This document shows positions 7,740-14,900 of a stretch of DNA of 40,506 nucleotides, piece by piece. The notes under the pieces were generated by a model. That model was given only the letters and a program-made list of their open reading frames with translations. It searched no databases and was not told the DNA's origin. This DNA is from SM23-28-2 sp964512285. Lineage in GTDB: Bacteria; Chloroflexota; Dehalococcoidia; SM23-28-2. The stretch spans positions 1-40,506 of the forward strand of contig CAZEJO010000014.1 in assembly GCA_964512285.1 (NCBI GenBank). The letters run 5' to 3'. Position 1 is the first letter of the stretch. Every line of letters starts with the position of its first letter. A program made the position numbers and the translations under genes.

Positions 7740-8030
7740 ATGGCGCAGCAACAGCAGAAGTTTGAGGTGGGACATCGACTGATCGCCACCATCAAGTCGG
7801 TCAAGGGTACCTGTCACTGGAGCCACAAGCCCGGCGACAGCTTCGAGATCAGCACTTACGACACCGCCGGCCTCTGTGGCTTCTTCTACCATGACATCTT
7901 CCCCTACATCGTCATGCTCCAGTTCGGCGGTGGCTTCCCCAAGGAGTGGGGCGGGCCGGACTCGGTAGAGCTGGAGTGTCCGGACAAGGTGGCACCGGTG
8001 ACCATAGAGCTCCGGCGGGTGCCCGACTAG
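7740..8030 (+). CDS. TIGR04076 family protein
   Basis: 96 residues from ATG 7740 after a strong GGGAGGAGG. The order of motifs fits the TIGR04076 family: a VGHRLIATIKSVKGTC opening, GDSFEISTYDTAGLCGFFYHDIFPY, then LQFGGGFP and ECPDKVAPVTIELRRV. The family is small and soluble with conserved Cys and aromatic residues; its biochemical role is not established to my knowledge. It has its own ribosome site 94 bp after the phage cassette and is probably chromosomal rather than phage. Confidence 0.75.
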   Translation: MAQQQQKFEVGHRLIATIKSVKGTCHWSHKPGDSFEISTYDTAGLCGFFYHDIFPYIVMLQFGGGFPKEWGGPDSVELECPDKVAPVTIELRRVPD

Positions 8031-8060
8031 GAGCGCCTACAACTCGTTGGGAGGTCGGCA

Positions 8061-8095
8061 TGGACGCTACCAATTTGTGTGTTATTCTATACTCG
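8061..8095 (+). promoter_or_regulatory. Candidate promoter abutting the FG-GAP start codon
   Basis: TGGACG at 8061-8066 and TATTCT at 8083-8088 with a 16-bp spacer, so transcription would begin at about the ATG at 8096. No ribosome site precedes that ATG, which fits a leaderless mRNA. Weak -35. Confidence 0.3.
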
Positions 8096-9763
8096 ATGAG
8101 CCGTTCACGGACAACCGTAGCCGCTGCGTTGGTTTTTAGCGCCCTCATTGCCCTGCTTGTGGCGATGGCTGGCTGCGGAGACGGGGACGAAACCGAGCCG
8201 TCGCCGTCAGCGACCGTCACCCCTGCTCCGGGGACACCAGGGCCAAGCTCTTCGACCCCAGTTCCCTCGACTACCATCGACCTGGCCACCACTGCCGCTG
8301 ACCTGACGGTGTTCGGCGGCGACGCCGACGATTATCTAGCCGACCGCTTCTCGCTGGCTCACGGTGATTTCAACGGCGACGGCATCGATGACATCCTGGT
8401 GGGCGCCCCCAAGGCCTCCGGGTCGGACAACGCCCGCAACAACGCCGGCGAAGCCTACGTCATCCTCGGCTCCTCCGATGTGGGCGGCACAGTGGACATA
8501 GCCGAGGGTCAACAGGACTTCACCGTGATAGGCACCGAAGCAGGGGACAACCTCGGCTTTGTGGTAGCGAGCGGCGATGTCAACGGCGACGGCATCGATG
8601 ACATCCTGGTCGGCGCTCGCTTCGCCGGCGGCCTCGCAGGCGGGATCGAAAGCGGCCTCATCAATATAGGCGAAGCCTACGTGATCTTCGGATCGCCTGA
8701 CCTGAGCGGCACGGTGGATACGGCGCTCGGCGAGCAGGACGTCACCGTCCGGGGGGCCAAGGCAAGCGGCTACCTGGGCTACGCCCTTGCGGCCGGTGAC
8801 GTCAACGGCGATGGTGTCGATGATATCATTCTTGCCGCACCGGGCGCCGACGGCCCGGACGACGCCCGTAGCGGTGCCGGCGAGGCCTACGTCGTGCTCG
8901 GCTCGCCCGAGCTCACGGGAACGATCGATGTGGGCCAGGATCAGCATGACCTCACCATCCTTGGCGCTAAGGGCGAGGACTTTCTCGCCAACTTCGCCGC
9001 CAGCGGCGATGTCAACGGCGACGGCATCGACGACATCCTCCTGGGGACGCACATGGCAGACGGCCCCGACGGCCAGCGCGCCGACGGAGGCGTGGCCTAC
9101 GTCATCTTCGGCTCGTCTGAGCTGAAGGGAACCGTTGACCTGGCCGATGACGAGGGATTCCTGTCCATCTGGGGCGCCGATGCCAGCGACTGGCTGGGCT
9201 TCGTCCTGGCTGCCGCTGATGTCGACGGCGACGGGGTGGATGACATCCTCGTTAGCGCCCGCAACGCCGACGGGCTGGGCAACAGCCGCAACAATGCCGG
9301 CGAGGTCTATGTCATTTTCGGCTCGGCGGAGTTGCCCAACAACATTGACATTGCCGAGCAGACGCAGGACGTCACCATTATCGGCAGCGACCCAAACTAC
9401 CTCTTCGGTCACTCCCTGGCCAGCGGCGACGTCAACGGCGACGGCCTGGCCGACTTGCTGGTCGGGGCGCCGGCGGCCAACTCCCGCGAGAAGGCGGGGC
9501 AGGTCCTCGTCTTCCTGGGCTCAGCCCAGTGGCCAGCCACCGTCGATGCGGCTTTGAGCCAAGAGCAGATGAGCGTCCCTGGCCAACAGGTGCTGACCAT
9601 CCTTGGAGCCGAACCCGAGGATGAGTTGGGCTTCTCGGTCGCCAGCGGCGATGTCAACGGCGACGGCAGGGACGACATCATCGGCGGCGCCCTTCTGGCC
9701 GACGGCCCCGACAACGCTCGCCCCGACGCGGGCGAGGTCCACGTGATCCTGAGCGAGCCTTAG
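8096..9763 (+). CDS. FG-GAP (integrin-alpha-like) repeat lipoprotein
   Basis: 555 residues from ATG 8096. That start gives a lipoprotein signal (MSRSR, hydrophobic segment, lipobox VAMAGC). A Ser/Thr/Pro linker follows, then seven FG-GAP units, each with the calcium-binding core (V/F)NGDG(I/V)DDIL followed by a small-residue strand (VGAP, VGAR, LAAP, LGTH, VSAR, VGAP, GGAL), and each ending in AGEAYVIFGS-like strands. Seven units make a closed seven-bladed propeller that should bind Ca2+ in each DxDG loop. The sixth unit has DGLADLL, replacing one Asp with Ala. The protein would be displayed on the outside of the membrane, probably for adhesion. Repeats are visible at the DNA level, about 210 bp apart. 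It lies between TIGR04076 and ruvB, with no operon link. Confidence 0.85.
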   Translation: MSRSRTTVAAALVFSALIALLVAMAGCGDGDETEPSPSATVTPAPGTPGPSSSTPVPSTTIDLATTAADLTVFGGDADDYLADRFSLAHGDFNGDGIDDILVGAPKASGSDNARNNAGEAYVILGSSDVGGTVDIAEGQQDFTVIGTEAGDNLGFVVASGDVNGDGIDDILVGARFAGGLAGGIESGLINIGEAYVIFGSPDLSGTVDTALGEQDVTVRGAKASGYLGYALAAGDVNGDGVDDIILAAPGADGPDDARSGAGEAYVVLGSPELTGTIDVGQDQHDLTILGAKGEDFLANFAASGDVNGDGIDDILLGTHMADGPDGQRADGGVAYVIFGSSELKGTVDLADDEGFLSIWGADASDWLGFVLAAADVDGDGVDDILVSARNADGLGNSRNNAGEVYVIFGSAELPNNIDIAEQTQDVTIIGSDPNYLFGHSLASGDVNGDGLADLLVGAPAANSREKAGQVLVFLGSAQWPATVDAALSQEQMSVPGQQVLTILGAEPEDELGFSVASGDVNGDGRDDIIGGALLADGPDNARPDAGEVHVILSEP

Positions 9764-9794
9764 CAGGCCAGCGGCCCTTTTCTGGGCAAGCGCG

Positions 9795-9823
9795 TAGACG
9801 AATGACCACTCTCGGCTTATAAT
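9795..9823 (+). promoter_or_regulatory. ruvB promoter
   Basis: TAGACG at 9795-9800, a 17-bp spacer and perfect TATAAT at 9818-9823, 37 bp before the ATG of ruvB. No GAAC-N4-GTTC box lies in it, so ruvB itself does not appear SOS-controlled from here. Confidence 0.5.
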
Positions 9824-9859
9824 ACGCCAAGGGTTGGCGAGAACCTCCCTGTACTGAAC

Positions 9860-10891
9860 ATGGCCGAGCGCATCGCCTCTGGCAAGCAGCAAGAAGAGGA
9901 TGTTACCCTCGATACCACCCTGCGCCCCAAGCGCCTGGGCGACTTCGTGGGCCAAGCCAAGATCAAGGACAACCTACGCATCGCGGTCGCGGCGGCCCAG
10001 AAGCGGGGCGAGGCCCTGGATCATCACCTTCTCTACGGGCCGCCGGGGCTGGGCAAGACCACCCTCGCCCACATCATCGCCCACGAGATGGGGGTCAACA
10101 TTCGCCTCACGTCCGGCCCGGCCATCGAGCGGGCGGGCGACCTGGCAGCCATCCTCACCAACCTGCAACAGCAGGATGTGCTGTTCATCGACGAGATCCA
10201 TCGCCTGCCACGGGCGGCTGAGGAGATCCTCTACCCGGCCATGGAGGACTTCGCCCTGGACATCATCCTGGGCAAAGGCCCGGGAGCCAGAAGCGTGCGC
10301 CTGTCGGTGCCGCCCTTCACCCTCATAGGCGCCACCACCCGCTACGCCCTGCTGAGCCCGCCCTTGCGCGATCGCTTCGGCGCCGTCTACCGACTGGACT
10401 TCTACCAGCAGGAGGACATCGCTGGCCTGGCCCGCCGCAACGCCGCCCTCCTGCACATCGTCATCGAGGACAAGGGGGCGCAGGAGATCGCCCGCCGCGC
10501 CCGCGGCACGCCTCGGGTGGCAAACCGCCTCCTCAGGCGAGTGCGCGACTATGCCCAGGTGATGGCCGACGGCGTCATTACCGAGAAGGTGGCACAGGAG
10601 GCCCTGTCCCGCCTGGAGATCGATGAGCTGGGCCTGGACGAGGTGGACCACAAGGTCCTGCACACCATCATCGACAAGTTCGATGGCGGGCCGGTGGGCA
10701 TCGAGACCATCGCCGCCTCCATCTCCGAGGAGGCCGACACCATCATGGACGTCTACGAGCCCTATCTGATGCAGGTGGGCTTCCTTCAGCGCACCCCTCG
10801 CGGACGCGTAGCCACTCGCCACGCCTACGAGCACCTGGGCCTGCCGCCCAAGGAGCAGCCGGAGTCGCCCCAGGGGAAATTGTGGGAGTAA
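9860..10891 (+). CDS. ruvB: Holliday junction branch migration ATPase RuvB
   Basis: 343 residues, the usual length. RuvB is the hexameric AAA+ motor that, with RuvA, drives branch migration of Holliday junctions during recombinational repair. Visible motifs are the LRPKRLGDFVGQ opening, Walker A GPPGLGKT (60-67), Walker B DEIH (111-114), sensor 1 GATTR (157-161), the arginine-finger region LRDRFG (169-174), sensor 2 GTPRVANRLLRRVRDYA, and a winged-helix C terminus (LGLDEVDHKVL, FDGGPVGIETIA, TPRGR). No ruvA or ruvC is adjacent. There is no clear ribosome site before ATG 9860. It ends just before the SOS promoter of the HD/Panacea unit, so read-through could add basal expression there. Confidence 0.95.
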   Translation: MAERIASGKQQEEDVTLDTTLRPKRLGDFVGQAKIKDNLRIAVAAAQKRGEALDHHLLYGPPGLGKTTLAHIIAHEMGVNIRLTSGPAIERAGDLAAILTNLQQQDVLFIDEIHRLPRAAEEILYPAMEDFALDIILGKGPGARSVRLSVPPFTLIGATTRYALLSPPLRDRFGAVYRLDFYQQEDIAGLARRNAALLHIVIEDKGAQEIARRARGTPRVANRLLRRVRDYAQVMADGVITEKVAQEALSRLEIDELGLDEVDHKVLHTIIDKFDGGPVGIETIAASISEEADTIMDVYEPYLMQVGFLQRTPRGRVATRHAYEHLGLPPKEQPESPQGKLWE

Positions 10892-10904
10892 ATCCGAAAA
10901 GGCC

Positions 10905-10933
10905 TTGACAAACGAACGCATGTTCGATATAAA
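10905..10933 (+). promoter_or_regulatory. Strong promoter of the HD/Panacea unit
   Basis: Perfect TTGACA (10905-10910), exactly 17 bp, then TATAAA (10928-10933). The SOS box fills the spacer. The predicted start of transcription is near 10940. Confidence 0.75.
10913..10926. promoter_or_regulatory. LexA (SOS) box of the GAAC-N4-GTTC type
   Basis: CGAACGCATGTTCG is a perfect palindrome in its outer five bases on each side and matches the Gram-positive/Chloroflexi LexA consensus CGAAC-N4-GTTCG. It lies wholly between the -35 and -10, where a bound repressor would block RNA polymerase. Confidence 0.8.
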
Positions 10934-10954
10934 ATACATGACAGGTAATTAACA

Positions 10955-12262
10955 GTGGCAGGTAGATATCCGCAGCTGCAGCCTGTTGGGGAGTTCCGCG
11001 ACCCGGTACACGGATTCATTGAGCCGTTCCCGCACGAGAAGGAGATAATCGACACGCCGGAGTTCCAGCGCCTGCGGCGCATCAGCCAGCTTGGGCTTAC
11101 GTACTACGTGTACCACGGCGCGGAGCACTCGCGCTTCGGGCACTCGATTGGAGTGATGCATCTGGCGGGGGAGGCTGCTCAGAGGATCCTCCAGAACAGC
11201 AAAGACTTGATGTGTGAGGAATTCAACTGGTCGGACAAGGAGTTTGAGGAGCAGTCTCGCCGAATCTTTGTGCTGGCCAGAGTAGCTGGCTTGGTGCACG
11301 ACGTGGGGCACCCACCGTTCTCCCATGCTGGACAGGCCCGGTTCTTCCCCGAAAAACTTGACCACGAGAACTACAGCCAGGAAATTGTGCTGAGTACGGT
11401 AATCGGAGAGATCATCGACAGGACCCTCAAGGACTTCGACATCAGTAAGGAAAAGGTAGTGGATCTGCTCAGGGGGACTCATCCCATTGGCTTTCTTGGC
11501 GAGCTCGTCTCAAGCCCATGGGACGTGGACAAGATGGACTACCTTCTTCGCGACAGCCACTATTGCGGTGTCGGCTACGGTAACTACGACCTGAGCAGAA
11601 TCGTGCGCAGCCTCACCCTTTACAGCGACGAAGCCGGAAGCATGAAGCTAGCGATTGAGGAGGGCGGTTTCCAATGCCTGGAAGGCCTAGTACTGGCACG
11701 GTACTTCATGTTCACGCAGGTTTACTTCCACGAGGTGAGACGTGCCTATGATCTCGTCCTCGAAGATCTGATTGGCGAACTTCTAGAAGAGCGCTATGAC
11801 ACCGCTAAGTATCCAGGTCCGGCCGCTATCGAAGACTATCTCAGGTGGGACGATGTCGAGGTGCTGGCAACGGCGCGACAGAAGGCCGACGCCGACAGCC
11901 GCAATGCAGCCTGGATGGTGAGAAACAGGAGACACCCGAAGATGGTCTTCTCTACGTTGCCGCATCCGGATAGAATGGAAGCCCGACGAGCTTTCGGGCC
12001 CCTCCTTAAGCACGTGAAGACTCGCTTCCCTGACGTCGGCCTTTGGGCGGACCAAGCGACCGACCACCCGGAGCGGTACCGTCGCGAAGATGTCGATATA
12101 CCGATACAGCTTGAGGCGGGGCGGTGGGTATCGTTTGCTAAGACTTCCTACGCCCTTGCAGGGCTGGCGGAAATAGGACAAGTACGGCTGTACGCAGACG
12201 TGGGCGACAAAACCAGCCTACAAGATGAGATTACCCTCGCCTGCAAGACCTACATGGCGTGA
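10955..12262 (+). CDS. HD-domain phosphohydrolase (SAMHD1/dNTPase-like), SOS-controlled
   Basis: 435 residues from GTG 10955, preceded by a weak AGG. Full HD signature: HSRFGHSIG (His63), LVHDVGHPPFSH (His115-Asp116), DHENYS, and SSPWDVDKMDYL (Asp190) followed by RDSHYCGVGYG, typical of dGTPase/SAMHD1-like metal-dependent phosphohydrolases. Such enzymes remove triphosphate from dNTPs or act on related phosphates; the substrate cannot be read from sequence. The C-terminal 150 residues are unassigned. It is driven by an SOS-box promoter and its TGA overlaps a possible GTG of the Panacea gene; that gene's better start is 15 bp downstream of this stop, so the two are co-expressed. GC is somewhat lower than in ruvB, consistent with acquisition. 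Role: toxin, dNTP-depleting defence enzyme or damage-response nucleotidase. Confidence 0.85.
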   Translation: MAGRYPQLQPVGEFRDPVHGFIEPFPHEKEIIDTPEFQRLRRISQLGLTYYVYHGAEHSRFGHSIGVMHLAGEAAQRILQNSKDLMCEEFNWSDKEFEEQSRRIFVLARVAGLVHDVGHPPFSHAGQARFFPEKLDHENYSQEIVLSTVIGEIIDRTLKDFDISKEKVVDLLRGTHPIGFLGELVSSPWDVDKMDYLLRDSHYCGVGYGNYDLSRIVRSLTLYSDEAGSMKLAIEEGGFQCLEGLVLARYFMFTQVYFHEVRRAYDLVLEDLIGELLEERYDTAKYPGPAAIEDYLRWDDVEVLATARQKADADSRNAAWMVRNRRHPKMVFSTLPHPDRMEARRAFGPLLKHVKTRFPDVGLWADQATDHPERYRREDVDIPIQLEAGRWVSFAKTSYALAGLAEIGQVRLYADVGDKTSLQDEITLACKTYMA

Positions 12263-12276
12263 ACGGGGGGAGAAAT

Positions 12277-12870
12277 ATGAGTCCACAACAGCCTGAGCCA
12301 TTCTTCGGAGGCGAGGATCTGAACTTCGCCGTGCTTCACCAGCTGGTTTCCCAGCTGGTTTCCCAGTCGGTAGACGTGGGCAAGATAAAGTTGCAGAAGC
12401 TGGCCTACTTTCTTCAGGAGTCGTACGGTATCCCGCTCGGCTACACGTTCCGCATGCACCACTATGGGCCGTACTCTCGGCAGCTGGACAACGATCTTCT
12501 CAAGCTACGCCTGATGGGCTTCATAGATATGCAGGCCGACATTTCCGGATATGGCTTCCACGTAACCAAATTGTGCGACGCGGAGCCAGGCTGGGCAAGC
12601 GCGCTAGCGCCCTACCAGGGCCGAATTCAAGATGCGTTGGCTAAGCTGGGGGACCTGCCAGCCTACCTGCTCGAGGTATATGCAACCGTACATTACGTAA
12701 GCCATCTGGTGGAGGGAGCTTCGGCAGAGGAGGTCGTAACCATCGTGCACGGCCTTAAGCCGAAGTTCCTGCCAGAGTCCATAGCAGAGGCCCGGGAACA
12801 GCTCCAGCAGCTAGGCCTTCTGGAAACCCAAGCCGCTCGAGGCGCACATGAGGACCGCGGAAAGCCGTAA
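12277..12870 (+). CDS. Panacea/DUF4065 (SocA-like) antitoxin-type protein
   Basis: 197 residues from ATG 12277, chosen over GTG 12259 because GGGGGGAGA sits 6 bp before it. Residues 30-95 show the Panacea (DUF4065) core: VGKIKLQKLAYFLQESYG, then FRMHHYGPYSRQLDNDLLKL and a strand/turn (GFIDMQAD). The family includes SocA, a protease-adaptor antitoxin, and PanA antitoxins that neutralise many different toxins coded next to them. The gene is the second of an SOS-driven pair with the HD phosphohydrolase, which makes the HD protein the likely partner; that is inference. The C-terminal 100 residues are helical and unassigned. It contains a 12-bp tandem repeat giving VSQLVSQ. Confidence 0.8.
   Translation: MSPQQPEPFFGGEDLNFAVLHQLVSQLVSQSVDVGKIKLQKLAYFLQESYGIPLGYTFRMHHYGPYSRQLDNDLLKLRLMGFIDMQADISGYGFHVTKLCDAEPGWASALAPYQGRIQDALAKLGDLPAYLLEVYATVHYVSHLVEGASAEEVVTIVHGLKPKFLPESIAEAREQLQQLGLLETQAARGAHEDRGKP
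12339..12366 (+). repeat. 12-bp tandem repeat inside the Panacea gene
   Basis: CCAGCTGGTTTC occurs twice in direct succession, with a four-base start of a third copy. Being a multiple of three it keeps frame and gives a QLVSQLVSQ stretch near the N terminus. Confidence 0.7.
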
Positions 12871-12993
12871 GAACGTCCCCTCCGCCAGCCCCTACGAGGA
12901 GATCGAGGCGGTGGCCGTCCTTTCGGCAGCGCCCCAGTAGCACCGAGCGCACAACGCGTAATATCCCCCACGAAACCTGCAGGAGACGGCCTC

Positions 12994-13022
12994 TTGACAT
13001 CCACACTGTTTAGGTTTATGTT
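12994..13022 (+). promoter_or_regulatory. Promoter of the secreted anchor protein
   Basis: TTGACA (12994-12999), 17 bp, TATGTT (13017-13022), 33 bp before the ATG at 13055. The 184-bp gap from the Panacea stop holds this promoter and no other gene I can see. Confidence 0.6.
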
Positions 13023-13054
13023 AATAGCTCCCCTAACAGAGGCGGGTGAGGCGG

Positions 13055-13600
13055 ATGAAAACGATACGCATCCTCGGCCTCGCCGTTGTGGTTGCGGCGG
13101 TGGGGCTCCTCCTAGCGATGCCGCATGCCTCGGCCCAGCCGATCCCCAGCGCCACCTACACGGGAACGCACTCCGGCGGCGGGGAAGTCGACTTCGACGT
13201 ATCTGCCGGTGGCGACGAAGTGCTGAACCTCACGTTCACCGACATCCCCTGCGGCGACTACACGCACGACGCGTTCACTTGGCCCCCCTCGGAGACCATC
13301 GCCATCGTCGATGACGAGTTTGAAGCGACACTTCCCCCCCTGGCCACCAGCGTGACAGGCCAATTCCCCAGCGAGACCAGCGCCGAAGGAACGTTCCTGC
13401 TGGACCTAGGCGACTGCCAGTCGCCCGAGCTGACCTGGACGGCCACGACCACGCCTTTTGCCGTTGGCGGCGTGGCAGAGCTACCGAACGTCTCCGATTC
13501 GTCGGCCCCCAACTACCCAGCTCTGGCCGGACTCGCGGCTGCGGCGCTGGTCGCTCTCGCAGCAGGCGGCTGGTACGCCAGGAGGCGGCAGCCCAGATAG
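13055..13600 (+). CDS. Secreted protein with C-terminal membrane anchor
   Basis: 181 residues from ATG 13055 (a GTG at 13046 adds three residues). A signal peptide covers about residues 1-27 (KTIRILGLAVVVAAVGLLLAM, cleavage near ASA-QP). The mature part is a small acidic beta domain with two Cys (DIPCGDY and LGDCQSPEL) that may pair. The C terminus has PNVSDSSAPNYP, then a hydrophobic helix (LAGLAAAALVALAAGG) and YARRRQPR, the layout of a surface-protein anchor, though without an LPXTG. Function unknown. It has its own promoter and is convergent with the next gene. Confidence 0.7.
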   Translation: MKTIRILGLAVVVAAVGLLLAMPHASAQPIPSATYTGTHSGGGEVDFDVSAGGDEVLNLTFTDIPCGDYTHDAFTWPPSETIAIVDDEFEATLPPLATSVTGQFPSETSAEGTFLLDLGDCQSPELTWTATTTPFAVGGVAELPNVSDSSAPNYPALAGLAAAALVALAAGGWYARRRQPR

Positions 13601-13624
13601 GCCCCGCTGACGCTGACCCGCCGG

Positions 13625-14380
13625 CTACGGCTTCGCGGGAGTGGGCGTTGGTTCTGACGTGGGAAGACCGGACGGACAGGCCACCTTCACGTCTGCCTGC
13701 GTGCACTCCAGCCCTCCTGCCGCGGCCAAAGCGACCTCAGTGATCTTGACCGTTGGGCGCGCCTGCGTGATGAGGTCGGCTATCGCCTGATCTAGGCCTA
13801 CGCGGGCCCCCGAGGCGCCGCTGCTATCGATGATCATCTGCTGGACAAATCTGGTTGTTGTGCGGTCGATCTGGATGGCGCGCACCAGTTGCTCCTTGCT
13901 CAGGTGCTCCGGAGCTATGCCACAGGAGAAGTTTATTCCCTCTTCCACGATCGCCCGCGCCTCGTCCTCCGAGACACCGCGCCCCTCCCTGACAAGGGCA
14001 ATGTATAGAATGATGCCGTCCTCGATCTCCCTGAGCGCTTGCTTCTCGTCGGCGAAGGGCCGGCCGGACTGGGCTCTCGATACCATAAGAGACGAGACAT
14101 TCCTGCTGAGGATTTCGATCGAGAACTGGATGTCTTCCGCCTCGACGACCGCCACCACCGGCGGCAGGCTCTCGAGTACGGGAGGGTTCACGATCTCCCT
14201 TACGTCGTCGCACGTCCGACCCTCCGATACGTCTAGCTCATACAGGCCCCCCGCCAGGGCCTCCCCCGATATCTCTTCTCCGCCTGGATCGGCGAGCAGG
14301 CCGAAGAAGACCGCCAAGCCTACCCCTAGAAGGACCGCCAGCGCCGCCAGCGCCGCCAGCGCCGCCAGCAATTTTTTCAT
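13625..14380 (-). CDS. Exported protein of unknown function with Pro/Thr tail
   Basis: 251 residues from ATG 14380. An N-terminal signal-anchor (MKKLLAALAALAALAVLLG) includes a 9-bp tandem repeat at the DNA level. The extracellular part has four Cys (GRTCDD, NFSCGIAP, LECTQ, VACPSG) and helical stretches. The C-terminal 33 residues (AAAGGLECTQADVKVACPSG through TPAKP) are nearly duplicated in the 40-residue gene just upstream. No known domain recognised. It is second in a two-gene minus-strand unit. Confidence 0.65.
   Translation of the reverse strand: MKKLLAALAALAALAVLLGVGLAVFFGLLADPGGEEISGEALAGGLYELDVSEGRTCDDVREIVNPPVLESLPPVVAVVEAEDIQFSIEILSRNVSSLMVSRAQSGRPFADEKQALREIEDGIILYIALVREGRGVSEDEARAIVEEGINFSCGIAPEHLSKEQLVRAIQIDRTTTRFVQQMIIDSSGASGARVGLDQAIADLITQARPTVKITEVALAAAGGLECTQADVKVACPSGLPTSEPTPTPAKP
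14335..14369. repeat. 9-bp tandem repeat in signal-peptide coding region
   Basis: CCGCCAGCG is repeated 3.9 times, encoding the LAALAALAAL stretch of the signal peptide. Copy-number change would shorten or lengthen the hydrophobic core without a frameshift. Confidence 0.8.
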
Positions 14381-14403
14381 GTCATCCCCCTATGACCCCA
14401 GAG

Positions 14404-14526
14404 CTACTCTTTCGCGGGGGTGGGCGCTGGTTCTGACGTGGGAAGACCGGGGGGACAGGCCACCTTCACGTCCGCCTGCGTGCACTCCAGCCCTCCTGCC
14501 GCGGCGAGCAGAAGCCATCGTTTCAT
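14404..14526 (-). CDS. 40-residue mini-gene duplicating the tail of the downstream protein
   Basis: ATG 14526 follows a near-perfect AAGGAGGTGAG. The product is MKRWLLLAAAGGLECTQADV continued by KVACPPGLPTSEPAPTPAKE. From the tenth residue it copies the C-terminal tail of the 251-residue protein, in the same frame. At DNA level 14410-14505 and 13631-13726 align without gaps with about six mismatches in 96 bp. So this is either a paralogue collapsed by internal deletion or a recent partial tandem duplication that captured a start codon. The short Leu/Ala N terminus may serve as a minimal signal. The next gene starts 23 bp downstream. Confidence 0.5.
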   Translation of the reverse strand: MKRWLLLAAAGGLECTQADVKVACPPGLPTSEPAPTPAKE

Positions 14527-14613
14527 GGCCACTCACCTCCTTCGGCAGGCAAACCGAAGCTCGCCGCCGACAGCCCGGGCCAGAGCAAGATGAGTTATGG
14601 TAAGCCCCATATC

Positions 14614-14642
14614 CGTATACCACATCATCGCACAAAAAGCAA
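14614..14642 (-). promoter_or_regulatory. Promoter candidate for the mini-gene and exported protein
   Basis: Reading minus: TTGCTT (14642-14637), 17 bp, TATACG (14619-14614), about 85 bp before the ATG at 14526. Confidence 0.4.
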
Positions 14643-14775
14643 GCCCAGGCGGACTTTACTTGCATGTCCCTTAACGCGATCTGTCAAGTAGCCCCTTGGC
14701 GGATGGCCGGTTCGCCGTTCGTGCCTTGATTCTCGACCCCCCTGAAGGATGGGGCAGGAGGGGCTGAATCTGATG

Positions 14776-14795
14776 CCCCCGCCTTTAGGCGGGGG
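14776..14795. repeat. CTTTAG-core palindrome
   Basis: CCCCCGCCT-TT-AGGCGGGGG, a perfect 9-bp stem with a two-base loop, no T-run. Same type of compact palindrome as those at 2151-2168 and 2177-2194. Confidence 0.65.
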
Positions 14796-14900
14796 TCGGT
14801 AGTTAACCCACCAACGCTGAACCAGTTTCCCCGCCAGCCCCAGCGTGAGCCCCCTTGCCCTCTGTGCTAAAATGGCCGAAAACCCCACCGGAGGACAGGC

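Larger units (their letters stand above)
14527..14900. other. 374-bp gap with no gene: minus promoter and a palindrome
   Basis: I see no coding potential here. It holds a minus-strand promoter candidate (14614-14642), a GC palindrome (14776-14795), and a TAAAAT -10-like box at 14868-14873 before the plus-strand acetyltransferase. Confidence 0.6.

Noticed and set aside
8336..9412. Minus-strand frame opposite the FG-GAP repeats
   Set aside because: Its repeated AVDI/VAVD segments are the antisense of the calcium-loop repeats.
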